This document shows positions 35,990-47,637 of a stretch of 64,000 nucleotides of DNA, in pieces. The stretch is taken from the NCBI GenBank assembly GCA_026874595.1, contig CM049313.1, positions 57,683,159-57,747,158 on the forward strand, read 5' to 3'. The notes beneath the pieces were generated by a model. That model did no database searches and was not told the origin of the DNA. It worked only from the letters and a program-made list of their open reading frames with translations. Numbering within the stretch: position 1 is the stretch's first letter; each line of letters begins with the position of its first letter. The stretch is from Sipunculus nudus (taxonomy: Eukaryota; Annelida; Sipuncula; Golfingiida; Sipunculidae). A program made the translations under genes and the position numbers.

Positions 35990-38900
35990 TGCAATCCTTG
36001 TGCAGGTGTACTGTGTGCGACTAGTAGACCCATATAGTATGAAAACAGTACAACAGTTATTTGTAAAGAAGAATTTCCTCGCTTCAGGGGTCATCGTGTG
36101 TTCCAGTTAGTTTGTCGTCCAGAGTTGTTGATTACAACGGGAAAAATATTTTGACATAATTGTCAGGTTCATGATCTCTCAGGCGCACAAATAGAATAAT
36201 CTTTGTCTTTAAGGTCTAGCATTATCACCATAATGTACAAACATCCCAGTTTTCATGCGGATAATTTTCATGTATTTAACACATTTTACATCGTTCTTCA
36301 GTTAATCCCTGACCACACAGGACACATCTCCCTTCACTTTGACCATTTTAAGTAACCATGGTAATGCCTCTATCGGTGGATGCAAATACATGTATATCCC
36401 CAATAATCATGTTCCAGGTAAATAGGCTACCGTCATGACAACACATGGCGTTATCAATGACAACCATGACGTCATATGGAATCTTCAAGGGAACAATTTC
36501 TGCTTATGCGTTAAACTTCGTCAAGAAACCCCCCCCCCAACAAAAAAAAACACCCAAAAAAAAAAAAAAAAAAAGATTCGGTGTTAGATTGTGTGGCGGA
36601 AATCTGTTTACTAAATCGTTTTAATCTTTGATTATACATTATTTGGTGTGGTGTATGACTCAGAATTCCACGCCGAGTTGTCAAGACACGTACAGAGCCG
36701 TGCCTGGTCCTCTGCGAATTGCTTCTGTATAAATTTGGTGTTCCAATCCACTAATAAATGGTGCAAAGTGTAATGAAAATAATGTTGATAACATGCTCTC
36801 TCTACTCGGTACAACTTTATGGTCATGCTGAAAAACTGGATTGAACCTTTTCTATTGTTTGTTACAGGTATGTTAATATTTCTGTCGAACCGTCAGGCCA
36901 AGTTATTTCCTATCAATCCATGTCAGGTGTATCAGTAATTTCAGCCGTGAATACACGACTCAGTAGGCATTTATATTGTACTGGTTAGCCAACATTGAGT
37001 CGTGATACAAGCTACAGGGGGAATGCTCTCCAACGGTCATTCATCCTCCTGCATTGATATCGATGTAAACAGCCGGTATTCTTATCATTTGGCTACGAGT
37101 GATAAATTAACACAAACTAAAATGAAAAATCCGTCTATGATAACCAGTTATTTCCTGTATTACCAACAAGCTGGCTCTCGTCCAGTAACCCGTGCGAGCT
37201 ATGAATTCAGAAATTCGGCACACATTCAGAGGGGTTTACTTATATGATGAGTTAAGTTTTTGCGTACATGGTAGGTGTTGTTAGAAAGTACACTAAAAAG
37301 TAAACGGTTCATCTGTTTTATGTCAAGAGACAGCGTATTTGTAGGCCATGATGGATTGTAAAAAAATAACGAAATATTTGCATCCACGTCGAGACATACA
37401 GTGCGGTCCTCGACTCAAGAAGTAAAGGCAGTCTGACGCTAAAACGTGGTCGTAGACTAATGTCAGAGGGCCGAAATGGCGCTACAGAAGGCCTAAGTTA
37501 AGAGTGTCTGTCAGTTCGGTGGTCGAGGGGTCAGTGTATCTAGTATTAATCACGATACAACCGGAGGTCCTGTTTGCACCTGACAATCGTCCTGAACTCT
37601 ATAATTTTAAAATAGCCTAGAAGATATTAAGGGGCTACATGATTTCCTGATATCAGCAACCATGACCCGGTATTACCCGGGCCGCCGTGGCTAATGTCAT
37701 TTTTGGGACTAGACTGTGCTTATGAACTAACTGTCAAGGGACGTGGCGTTGAATAACATTGCGGTACGTTTAAATTTTGATTCAGTAAAACAATTAAAAC
37801 ATTTCAATTCAACCAGGAGCTTCACATAAGAGGCAACAAAACGAAAAAAAAAAAAAAAAAAAAAAATGAGATATTGTCATGTTGTTTAATACTTGCTGAT
37901 ACTGGGTGCTTAAAAGAATGTACTTTTAACATTTTACTCATTAAATGTGAAAAAATCTCTTTAAAATGAATGAGAAGTTCACAATTAGGCATATCATCAG
38001 AAAGAACACTGTACTAGGTTTAAAATAATGGATACTTCATCGGTCTATTATGAATTTAGAACAACTTTCGGATTGATTTCGATATAGGGGTAATGGTACA
38101 TAACTTCATTCTTGGTCGAGACTAATGGGCAAGGAAAGATTCCACTGGATAAACCATTAATGTTTCAGACGGTTTCGACAAAAATAAATAATAAGTAAAA
38201 AAAAAAAAAAAAAAAAAAAATGGCAAAATTTGCCCAGACCCCTTTCTAACAAGAGCAGCGCACATGTGCATAATACGCCCGTTTTACGTCTTGTGACCTC
38301 TGACCTCATTAAATATGCACATATTTTACCGGGAAACGAACTGATGCGAGATACTAAATTGGTAAATAATATTTCTGTTGAGTTTCATCAGAATCCATCA
38401 TTTTCCTGGTAAATATATTATCGCGGCGACACCAAAAAGTAGCCTCGTATAACCTTTGGGAATCTGACCTCATTAAACATGCGTTAATTTTGCCTATATA
38501 CTAAAACTTTGGCGAGATAATCTATTGATAAGTAGTTATAATTACTGGTTTCAGACCAAATTTTACGACCCTGACACCCTCCTTCCCGGACAAGAGGACC
38601 TTTTTAGGTTTTCTTAAAGTCTTCCTGGGCGTGACCCTCCCCTTTTCAAAGTCCCGTATCCTCTCCTGTTATGTCCCGTCATTGACGGGCATAAAAAATT
38701 AATTACATCTACCTCGACATTAAGTCCCACGTATAAGAAAAGATGGGTACCAAAACAACCCCTGTTACAAGAAAGTCACCTGTATCACATTTTAATCCCG
38801 TGTATCCAGGCAGACAGATTCCAAGTTCACAGAAGCCATTGATTCGAGAGCAGGAACCCACTGCACAGTGTCCACATATCCCGTCACAGTTAGACCCGTA

Positions 38901-41900
38901 ACGCCCAGGGGCACATACTTTGCTCTGAAATGTGCAACGCCATTGTATGATTAATGCCCCCATAATCTGTATTTAATAACATTGTACATTTTAAAAATAG
39001 TTTTGCCTCTACCAGGAGGATTTGTTCACAACATGGCTCGCACAATCATGAACGAAATCTCGTGACAATTTTCAAGGCATTTCCGGATTGGGCCAATGAA
39101 GGATCAATTAGATTTTGTTGTGGATCCGGCTTATGATCCGGATTAAGGAATGTCATCAAGGAATGATCGGTCATTTATGGACGAATGAACCTAGAGATGT
39201 GGGCCGAATCAGCGAATGCAAAAAACCAGTTTTTTGGAGCATTCTTTAATAGGGGCCCCACATGGCGAAGCTTGCATTTCTTAGAATGCAGGTTTTTTTA
39301 GTGGCGTGAATGCAGTGACAAGAAAAATATTTTTAAGAGCTCTGTGTTTGTTGAAACATTGAAATACTTTTACCATGAATAAATTTTATTTTCGAAAGGA
39401 ATATCTGATTGTTGATTATTTATCTCGGGTTCTTTTTGAATCGGCAACACAGAGAAATCGTAAAGAAAACCTCTATTGTTACCTGTACGTTATCTGCATT
39501 GTTCCAACAATAATAATAAGGGCGCTGCACGAAATAAAATGCGAAATGGTAATAATCAATTGTCAACATAAAACATGTAACATATTTTAAAAAAAATTCA
39601 TTCAAAGTACAGACCTCTGAGCAGTTATAATTATCCGTGTTACACGTGACCTGTTGATCTTGACGAGAACAAGAGGCGGGCCGCAGTAGCTGATTGTCAC
39701 ATCCCGCTTGGTACCGCCGCCAGGTGTCGCTATCTGAAAAAATAATTAAACGATGGCAAATTTGGGTCATGTTTTGCATAAACAGAATAATTATTAAACA
39801 TACGTTTCTGATGAAACTATACCGGAAAGCATGAAAACAAGATATAAATGATGAAGAGTCACACAGCATCTGCATGTTCATGAAAGTTGCACGGCACAGC
39901 AAGTGGAAGAGCACCCTTCAGCCAGAGGTCGTTTCTTCTCAAAACGAATCTAATGGGACGGCCGGGACTACTTGTCTCAGTTAACTGTCAAATCAAAATT
40001 TGTTACTTTTCAAGGAAACACTTTCTGTTTACACTTCACATTTGTAAACTTGCAAATTATAACAATAGAAACACCCAACAATTCTTATCCAATGTATTTT
40101 ACCATATCACCCTCTACATTTATACCTACGCCGCTGGCGTTTTTGGAAGACCCGGTGCATTATGGGGGTCAAATTTTTGATTCTAACAATTCCTGAACAG
40201 CAGTCATACATTTGTGAGTCCGAGACTGCGCAGGGGGCAAATGTTCCTGTGATCACTGAAGGCAAGAAAGCTCACGGTGATCGAACTGACTGCTGATAGG
40301 GAAGATATATGTGAGCAGACTCGCGAAGAAAAAAAAAGAACCAAACACCAAGATTGGAAGAATCGGAAAAAGTGGGTCTACCCAGAAGAAGTTGGCCGTG
40401 GAGCCTTCCCAGAAAAACCTTTCATATTCAATGCATCAGGAGTGAGGGAAACGTACAGAAGACAGCAGTTAAGAACGATGCAATGGCTGGATGTTGATGG
40501 AGACTGGTCACCACTGTGAACCCCTTTCCTGAGTTTAAAAAGCTAGGGACAAAGGTGTGATACTGCCCTGTCACGTAGTCCGAAGCCGGAATGGAATTCG
40601 GCAGATGTACATATACTAAGAGTAAAGCTAGAATTAAAAAAAAATGGAGGCGGTAACCTCTGTCTGGCGTCAAACAAAAATATGAGATATAATAATTTAC
40701 CAAAAAAAAGGTTATAACTCGGTCACTTTAGTTAGAGAGGTCCAGTTTTCTGCTTTGGATAACATCTGACATGCTTTCAGTGAAATAATTGCCTGTTTAA
40801 CAAATCTCGCGACATCTGTTGTCAATCGATAATACGCGATATTTAACAGAATGCCATTAAGTCAGTCATATTTTTAGCAGACCGGTCTAGTTTTTTCTGC
40901 TTTTGCCAGCATTTGATATAAGCTCCCGGTGACTAGACTCCAAACTCGTCATACATCGCGACATCGCGAGTCAAACGAGAAGAAGCGGTATTTCACGAAC
41001 ATGTCTGTCATATGTATCATTTTAGACAGGTCTGGTTGTCTGCATGTTGCGGCATTTTATAAGCTCTCCCTGATCTAGTCTCGTCGAATCTCGCCCGTTT
41101 CTGGAGGAAGAAATGAGAATGCTATTATATGTTAATAGCTGTCTGCTGGACAGGGCTGGCGACTTCTTGTTTCGTAATCTTTTGTAAATCATTATCTGTG
41201 GTTATCTTTAATGATTAAAAATAAGCTGATATAAATCAGTAAACAAATATATATATTTATCTATACCTGTATGTGTATGTCCAATACTGAAAGTGTGGAT
41301 CGGGATGCTCCTCATCTGACGACAGACGACTTCGCTCTCTCTTTGATCAAAGTTGTCATCACAAACAAACTGCCACGTGTGGTTATAATACACCTGGAGC
41401 ATTCCTTGCTGCTTTACCTCGAATTCCAAGACGCTGTTATCCGCCGTCACCTGTGAAGGAGAAATTTCTAATATAAACAATACAGAAAACAATGGACATA
41501 TATATGAGCATATGATATTTATTATTGAAAAACTACAGATTACTGTCGTAATATAATATGGGACATATTTTAACAGGGTTGTCGCGAGAATATCACATTT
41601 TAAACTTGATTGGTTGCGATATAATTTAATTCAAGAGAAGGGAATAAAAAATGCGATTTGACTTGTCTGTTCCTCATAAAAATCAAGTGAAATTGTGGCC
41701 AATAGTGTTAAATATACGATATAGAATTCCATTTAGATATCCTGTAGCAAGTCGACCTTTGATGCGCGAGGATTGATGGTTTCATTATGAATACCCATAT
41801 GCATATCACACTATTTGCTGGCCTCAGTATTTTCGGAAGCATTTTACATCAGATTTCAAGGTAATATAGCAAGTACATAAAATAATCGATTGATAATCGA

Positions 41901-44900
41901 TCATCGGTCGTTTTTATTTTCCAATCATCGATTAAGATATTTAAAACCAATCAGTTATATAATATCTATTGTTACTAAGAAATGGATCTAGTCTAATTAT
42001 CAATATATTATATTGCTAGTACAAACATTTTATTCTATGAATAGAAAGGGAATGCTGATGTACATTTACTACATTCAGTGGGGGTACCTGGGGGCATTAG
42101 GCTCAATTTACGTGCGAAATTCAGTTAAAAGCCAGACGCTGATATTATAAAGCATTGTACAAACTAACTTGGGAATCATTAAAGAAGCACGTGACCCTCA
42201 CGGCTTCCGTGTTTCCACAGTTGTGGTTGCCATAGCCTCGATGCCCGCACGAGTCGATCCGATCTTCTCTTCCAGAACAGAAGAGATCGTCAAGCCAAAA
42301 TTTTCCTTAAATAAGGCAAAAAGTTATTCAGAAAAACAGTATGGCATGAAATTTTAACATTAAAGTTACATTGATTAAAGTTACATTGATTAAAGTTACA
42401 ACAGGTCAGACCAAATGCTGAACTTTGGTTAATGAAAGTATCGGACGACATGCTTAACAAAAGTCAATGAAAGTAACAACATTTCCGATCACATATTAAA
42501 CAATAGTTAATGAAAGTAACAACAGGTCGGCTCACATTCTGAACAATAGTTCATGAAAAGAACAACAGGTCGGGCCACAGGCGGAACAGTATAGTTCAAA
42601 TTAAACTTCAGCCTGGGTCTCTTATCGGCTATTGGATCATGCGAAATTTATATATATATATTTTCAAAGACCCTAAAACCTTTCTATAATTCTGGACACT
42701 ACATAATATCTTATGGTGAAAATTCTGGTACCGAAGTAATATTCAAAAGATGAAAAACAGATCATGTTTACATCAAATGCCATTGTTGTTATCTCCGCCA
42801 ATGGGCGGGGGTTATGTTTTTCTGGTGTTGGTTTGTTTGTCTGTTTAGATCACCATCTGGAACCAGGATTTTAAAAAGAAAACTGGTGCATTTCTAACGA
42901 AGCCATATGAGCTGCCATGGCAGAGGTCTGAAATGATTTTGAATAATAAACATGAAATGAATCCCTGTGTAAAGTAAAATATACTCTCATGATCAAAGCG
43001 CATTTGACAAGGTGTTTCGACATATATAGCGGACTATACTTGTATAAAATAGTCTTTTCTGTACAGATATTGAATTACATATCTTTGATTTACATTTTTC
43101 GTTTTTAGTTAGTATTTTAAAGCGGCTTTTTTTTATCACAAATTAAGTGTGACATAATATGTACATACTGAATACATAATTATGTTGTATGAGATACTCA
43201 GTATGTACTTGTGATAGTTGCTATTAGCCCACGCCTAATGTAATTGTCAAGTTTGACATAGAGGGCAGAGCAACATTCAGCTATTCTACTATGACACAGG
43301 AAAAGGTTACCTTTCCATTTAGAACAGGCGAATGCTTTTGACATGTCACAAGAGATATCGTTCCATTCCCGGGATATAGTTATCATGACGCAGTCTTCGG
43401 AGTTCATCCAGTTGTCTGGATTGCCTTGCATCCAACTTACATTACGGACCTAAAATTAAATTTTTGAACAAAATATAGAAACTCTGTTAGGGTTCTTTCA
43501 CACAAAACTGTTGCTTGATATATCATGGCTGAAAAAGTTGAGCTTGTCCGGGGGACACTTGAACATTATATAAAGCAATGCTTTGTACCAAATTGTAGAT
43601 TGAGTGGACCCAAAAAATTGCCATGCCGTCCATGATATAAAACAGAGATATTTTAATTTAACATTAGATCGAAAGGTAAATCCATGGTGCAAGATTGATA
43701 GATCTATCAATAGCATTTAGATTTAATTTACGGTCACGCACAAAGCGCATGCTTCACTGGTCATATATTACGATCTCATGATACTAGATTGGGATGTATA
43801 GGGGGATAAAATCCCGAATTTTAATACATATCCTTCATAAAATACTACTGTAAGCTGAAAGCAACAAAAAATCACCGGTACCAACCAGTTCACCCGGCTC
43901 GTACTCATATGTCCCTTCCTCTCGTCGGTCATTCGCAAGAGTCCAGTATGTAGTATAAAGATTCGAAAAAACATAGTCTACGTGAGAGGCGCTCGGTAAG
44001 CGAGGAAGGTCAGCACCAACATCTTTGCACACGGCCCGAGCTTGGCCCCAATTTAGTCTAGTTGTGTAGAATCTATAACAGTTTTCTCGATAAGGTGTAA
44101 AACCCGCAGGGCATTCTGAAAATTACAAGAGGCGGGAAGCAATTAAAATAATTAAAAATAATATTTCCCTGAAATAATACGATTATTTTAATTTTTTTGC
44201 ATTTGACAAGACAGGGTAAGTTAAATTTAATTAATATAATATGAGCTTTTTTCAGATTATCCGACATGTGAGATACAATATGATTATTGGGATTTCACAC
44301 GATAAACTTTGGGCAACACATTTATATATGTGTGTGACCCGTTTACGCAAATTGACAGACTGAGGAAGCTTTTTTAAAAAAAAATTGTCATAAGGATTTA
44401 TGACAAGTTGACCGTTATCTTTTACTGTAATGGTACATTTCTTATTATTCTAGATTTGTAATTAATATTATATTTCCCCCCAAAAAACATACCAATAAAC
44501 TGCTGACGCACTTCAAATGGCCCAAGACTCCATCCATTTGCATTTGGATTCTGGCACGTGTTTTCATGGTTTTGACTTATGACGTCATTGGTGCTGGTGC
44601 ACTGGTAGGTCCAAGTGGCATTTTCAGTTTCTACCGAGCCCTCCACTGACAACGTGCCTTTGATCAGACGAATATTTCCCTGCTGGAACTATGGATTACA
44701 TGAAATAACTTTCCTGAACCACAACGGTCAGTTGCATTTACGTTTTATTCAATAAAGCGCCAAACCGTGACTTTTAATCAATTCAACCACCTAAGTCATC
44801 TGCAGACTGAGGTTTGATAGAAAATTTGCAAACTGTTTCTTTTTATAGCCTAGTAATTACATTTTTAAATTATCCAAGTTCATTATTTTCCAATTCATAA

Positions 44901-47637
44901 GTGGAGGATATTAATGAACAGCTTTATGAATTATCCATATTAAGATTGGATCCATCTATTTCTATAAGGAGGGAAGGATTATTTCCGTTATTACACTCTT
45001 GGGGGTCACTACACCGAGGAGCCCCCCAAATTGCATTCGCCTTTTAACTGATGCATTACCTTTCCGTTAGCCTAAAGAGCTCAGCCTGGGTGGACCGTGA
45101 AAAATTTCACGGCTCCTCGGCTGATAATCGAATATCGATAATAATCTGTGCTCTACTTGGTCCGGTGCGCTGTCTAGACCACAGAAGCCGGTGAAAAATT
45201 TGACATACGACTTAAACATTTGAGCAATTATTTTACCGCAAGAATTACTTTTAATAAATGATATTTTGCAAGTTATAAAAACAGATGTGCATTTTCACCA
45301 TTGATATGTAACATATAACATGTTACTTTCCAGTACTATCTTTACATATTGCTATCTGAAGAAGTTTTAAAGCGGGCCACACGTTGATAAACCAATCGCC
45401 CCCATCCCGTAAAGTTCGACTACATTAGGGAAAACAATATTTAAGAGAATTGTAGTAAAGGAACAGAAAATCCTCATTTTTTATGTGGTAGGGGCTTCAA
45501 AATGTCGTTTTCACATTGTATATTAAAACGAGTGACCCATAGGTCATGACGCTCAGCCGACTGACTTGTTGACAATATATCCTTGCACGGGCAACGAATT
45601 ATGATAATGTAGGTGGCATCATACTACATGCATATTAGCTTAAGTTCATCAAGACCCGTAAGCACACCAAATTTGATCCAACTTGACTATAAATCCAGCT
45701 TTGCAATTTGTATGTATTTTGCATTATATTCGGGTTGCTCAAACATACCTCGAAACTCTGAGAATATAGGTCACAGTGACCCAATTTCAGGTTTCTGGGG
45801 GGAACTCTCAGGATGTCAAGTTTGAAGATTCTGGGTCCAATGGTTTTGATTTGTACCCTACCTTGGTATTTTATTTTCAATTATTCTTGGGGTGGTTATA
45901 AACCCCATAGCTCAGAGAATACGGGTAACAGAGACCTTATTTTAGGTTTTCAAGGCGAGTTTTCATCAACATCCCTGGATGTCAAGTAAAAGATTCTTGG
46001 TCCAGTGGTTATGATTTGTTCCCTGTGAATGTATGACTGCATCATTAAAGGTCTCTAAAATTGAGAAAAATAAACCCAGGTGGCGCATGCAAAGAATCAT
46101 GACGGTCAACGCACTAGTTGTTCAGATACTAGAGCTTTTGTATCAAATTTTTAGTTATTCTGGGGGGTACTTCTGAGCCCAATAGCTCAGAAGATATGGG
46201 TAACAGAGACCTAATTTCAGGTTTGCAAGGAGATTTTTCATGGATGTTCCAGCATGTTAAGTAAGAAGATTCCAGGTCCAGCGGTTACAACAGACGGACG
46301 GACGCCGGACAAAGAGTGATCGCTACAGTCAGATGACTTTCAGTCAGCTGAGCTAAAAAAAATCTCAATATTGGAGGGGAACACCACCTCCAAAGCCCTT
46401 CCCATGTACAAATATGTGAACAAATATCATATTTTGAAAAAACTGAAATGTTACGTTATAATATACAGACACACACACACACAAACACATATATATATGT
46501 AATTTACAAAACAAAGTTAAAAAAGTAAGTGAACAGATATAAAGTGCAATCATATTTGTTACACATCTCCACACGCATGACTTCATGCTTGTAAGAACTT
46601 GCTAATGTGAATTACATGCATTAATGCCTATTCGGACATGGAACTACTGCACCACATTTCTATTAGTTTCCGATAGTATTCCTTTAGAAATATCCTCTGT
46701 GGAAAAATAATTTTGGATTATAGAGTCGTTTTCGGAACACAGTGTTTCCGCAAATCATTTATTCGAAATCTGTACAGAGAACTAATCCGAATCGTCTATA
46801 TAAACGGCAGAAGGGTTATTTTGAAAATCAAGTCATTCCCGAATGTTACGTTTGAACCAACCAAAGATTAACTTTATCAAGGAGTTTGTTTTCAATATGA
46901 CCAGACTGGCTATTCGTGATTTACAAGTAGAATGTTTACAGGGCAGCATTAATCCGACATGTAAATATTAGTGAAGACGATCTCCAAAATGCCAAACTTT
47001 GTTCGACAATGAATGGCGGCGCAGGACTGTAAAGTCTTTGTACTCTAACATCTATCCCGTGTTAGAACTGATGCAAATGAAAGATCGAGGACTCATTTAT
47101 AAACATGGAGATTAATAAGTTGATTGCAACATGTCCAGCATCACGGGAATAAGAAACAAAAATATACAACAAGGCTTAAATATATAAACAAGTAAATATC
47201 AAATATTATGACACAGAAATGCTTTTTAAAAATGTTTGGGCTCTTTGGTGAGACATTGTTACTCTAGCACTTTTTGTATTCATGAAATATCAATAATGAA
47301 ACTTTCCGTATACTTCATTATTATAAAAAAGTAGAAAAGTTATGTTTCCAAGATGGGAGCAGTTAAGAGACTAATTTGCAGCAAACACTTTCAGGGCATT
47401 TGTTCTGTGGCCGAGCCGACTCTCGTGGACAGATAAACAAATGTCCTATGATTTTTTTCCCACCAAAAGGCCGCCTCTCTCTCCCTCTCTCTCTAAAGGT
47501 TGCAGAATAATAATACAAAATGGAATTAATAAAACATTCTTGTTGAACTCAAAAATCAGGATTAAAATATACATGACCATTACCCCACACGCTCCTGCTG
47601 TCAAGACGTATATCAGACCCAGCAGCTGCAGCGCCAT
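35392..47637 (-). CDS. C-type lectin / permuted SRCR / EGF type I membrane receptor, complete nine-exon model
   Basis: Minus-strand exons, 5' to 3': 47637-47584, 44682-44493, 44115-43886, 43449-43311, 42305-42169, 41450-41267, 39733-39615, 38924-38780 and 35681-35392. All have AG/GT borders, all phases fit, and the total is 1,488 nt (495 aa). Layout by residue: signal peptide 1-18; unrecognised two-Cys domain 19-82; C-type lectin domain 83-205 with NPD and WND calcium/sugar-site motifs; SRCR C-terminal half 206-250 followed by SRCR N-terminal half 251-312; Cys-rich linker with W-R-R-Y 313-351; EGF 352-400; Thr-rich repeats; TM; a tail of about four residues. The protein should sit on the cell surface and bind glycans or particles, as in other lectin/scavenger receptors; the tail carries no signalling motif. 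Ligand is unknown. A tandem relative lies at 55,256-60,109. Domain calls are firm; the full transcript is inferred. Confidence 0.82.
35913..35986. repeat. (TA)n microsatellite
   Basis: TA dinucleotide run with one interruption, in the last intron of receptor gene 1. The open frame across it is an artefact. Confidence 0.95.
38240..38695 (-). repeat. Dispersed repeat copy, mate at 2,393-2,890
   Basis: Read on the minus strand it starts ATGCCCGTCA and contains AATAGATTATCTCGCC, GGCTACTTTTTGGTGTCGCC and two CATATTTAATGAG-type blocks, in the order seen at 2,393-2,890. It lies in the intron between receptor exons 8 and 9. Confidence 0.65.
38780..38924 (-). CDS. Receptor 1 exon 8: EGF-like domain
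   Basis: It encodes VCAPGRYGSNC...CGHC...GICLPGYTGLKC, an EGF repeat of the MEGF/SCARF style found in scavenger receptors. The 145-bp exon starts in phase 0 and ends in phase 1. The paralogue has this exon plus a second EGF exon. Confidence 0.88.
39020..39300. repeat. Degenerate dispersed repeat with GATCCGG blocks
   Basis: It contains CATTTCCGGATTG, ATTAGATTTTGTTGTGGATC and a second GATCCGGATTAAGG, a style common to repeat families of marine invertebrates. A possibly related segment with CTCCGCC...GGCGGGGGTTATG occurs at 42,795-42,960. Family and boundaries are uncertain. Confidence 0.3.
39615..39733 (-). CDS. Receptor 1 exon 7: Cys-rich linker
   Basis: It encodes 39 residues starting D-T-W-R-R-Y-Q with four cysteines, spaced C-x8-C-x8-C-x7-C. 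No family was recognised. The exon length (119 bp) and most residues are shared with the paralogue, where one cysteine codon is changed to TGA. Confidence 0.7.
40277..40519 (+). other. Unassigned plus-strand open frame in receptor intron
   Basis: An 80-codon frame, very rich in charged residues (K/R/E), opposite in strand to the receptor and inside its intron 6. No domain or motif was recognised and no second copy was seen. It may be a decayed mobile-element coding fragment or chance. Confidence 0.25.
41267..41450 (-). CDS. Receptor 1 exon 6: SRCR domain, N-terminal half
   Basis: It encodes LQVYYNHTWQFVCDD, then ESEVVCRQM: the strand, VCDD and VVCRQ core of the first half of an SRCR domain, holding two cysteines. 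It follows, rather than precedes, the C-terminal half. No second C-terminal half was found between here and exon 7. Confidence 0.88.
41740..41960 (+). repeat. Dispersed repeat, mate at 22,421-22,810
   Basis: It matches the repeat just downstream of misato in the same orientation, including CATAAAATAATCGATT, ATCGATCATCGGTCGTTTTT and TTCATTATGAATA. It lies in the intron between the two SRCR half-exons. Confidence 0.6.
42169..42305 (-). CDS. Receptor 1 exon 5: SRCR domain, C-terminal half
   Basis: It encodes KFWLDDLFCSGREDRIDSC followed by HRGYGNHNC...VRVTC, the last half of an SRCR domain with four of its cysteines. By phase it splices directly from the lectin exon, with no N-terminal half before it. 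The paralogue has the same 137-bp exon in the same place. Confidence 0.88.
42359..42590. repeat. Compound minisatellite
   Basis: It starts with three units of ATTAAAGTTACATTG (15-16 bp), then about four imperfect ~57-bp units containing AACAATAGTTAATGAAAG and AACAACAGGTCGG. It lies upstream of the SRCR C-half exon in the receptor intron. Confidence 0.75.
43311..43449 (-). CDS. Receptor 1 exon 4: C-type lectin domain, second part
   Basis: It contains GNPDNWMNSEDCV and EWNDISC...FACSKW, the long-loop and WND segments of the lectin fold. NPD replaces the common QPD/EPN tripeptide, whereas the paralogue has QPD with MND in place of WND, so the two copies differ in both sugar-site motifs. It ends in phase 1. 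Confidence 0.85.
43886..44115 (-). CDS. Receptor 1 exon 3: C-type lectin domain, first part
   Basis: It starts with CPAGFTPYRENCYRF, the usual C-x-x-G-(W/F) opening, then the W-x-x-A-x-x-x-C helix (NWGQARAVC) and Y-W-T-L...EEGTYEYEPGEL. Donor choice CTG|GTTGGT gives phase 0 and fits the next exon; a GTGATT site 10 nt further on would not. Confidence 0.8.
44493..44682 (-). CDS. Receptor 1 exon 2: short two-Cys domain
   Basis: It encodes 63 residues with only two cysteines (in TYQC and NTCQ) and an N-A-T glycosylation site, ending in phase 1 before a GTATGT donor. The Y-x-C ... C ... G-W pattern recalls half of a sushi/CCP domain, but the cysteine count does not fit, so it is left unnamed. Confidence 0.65.
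44683..45525. other. Receptor 1 intron 1, right part; nothing recognised
   Basis: Intronic AT-rich DNA. No exon-like homology to the paralogue was seen. Confidence 0.4.
45526..46361 (-). mobile_element. Compact family A Helentron-like element
   Basis: A complete minus-strand copy of about 835 bp. Its 5' end at the high coordinate is TTTTTTTAGCTCAGCTGACT. Its 3' end near 45,526 has GCTGAGCGTCATGACCTATG, then GGTCACTCGTT. The interior has about two of the ~338-bp units (GTAACAGAGACCT and ATTCT.GGGG blocks on the plus strand). It lies in intron 1 of receptor gene 1, in sense orientation with it. Confidence 0.85.
46362..47583. other. Receptor 1 intron 1, left part; nothing recognised
   Basis: AT-rich intronic DNA with a short (CA)n run near 46,468. 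No exon found. Confidence 0.4.
47584..47637 (-). CDS. Receptor 1 exon 1: signal peptide
   Basis: It encodes MALQLLGLIYVLTAGACG, a hydrophobic signal peptide with a small-residue cleavage context, ending at a GTAATG donor in phase 0. An upstream in-frame ATG at 47,674-47,676 would add 13 residues; the inner ATG was chosen because it gives a typical secretory leader. Confidence 0.7.
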
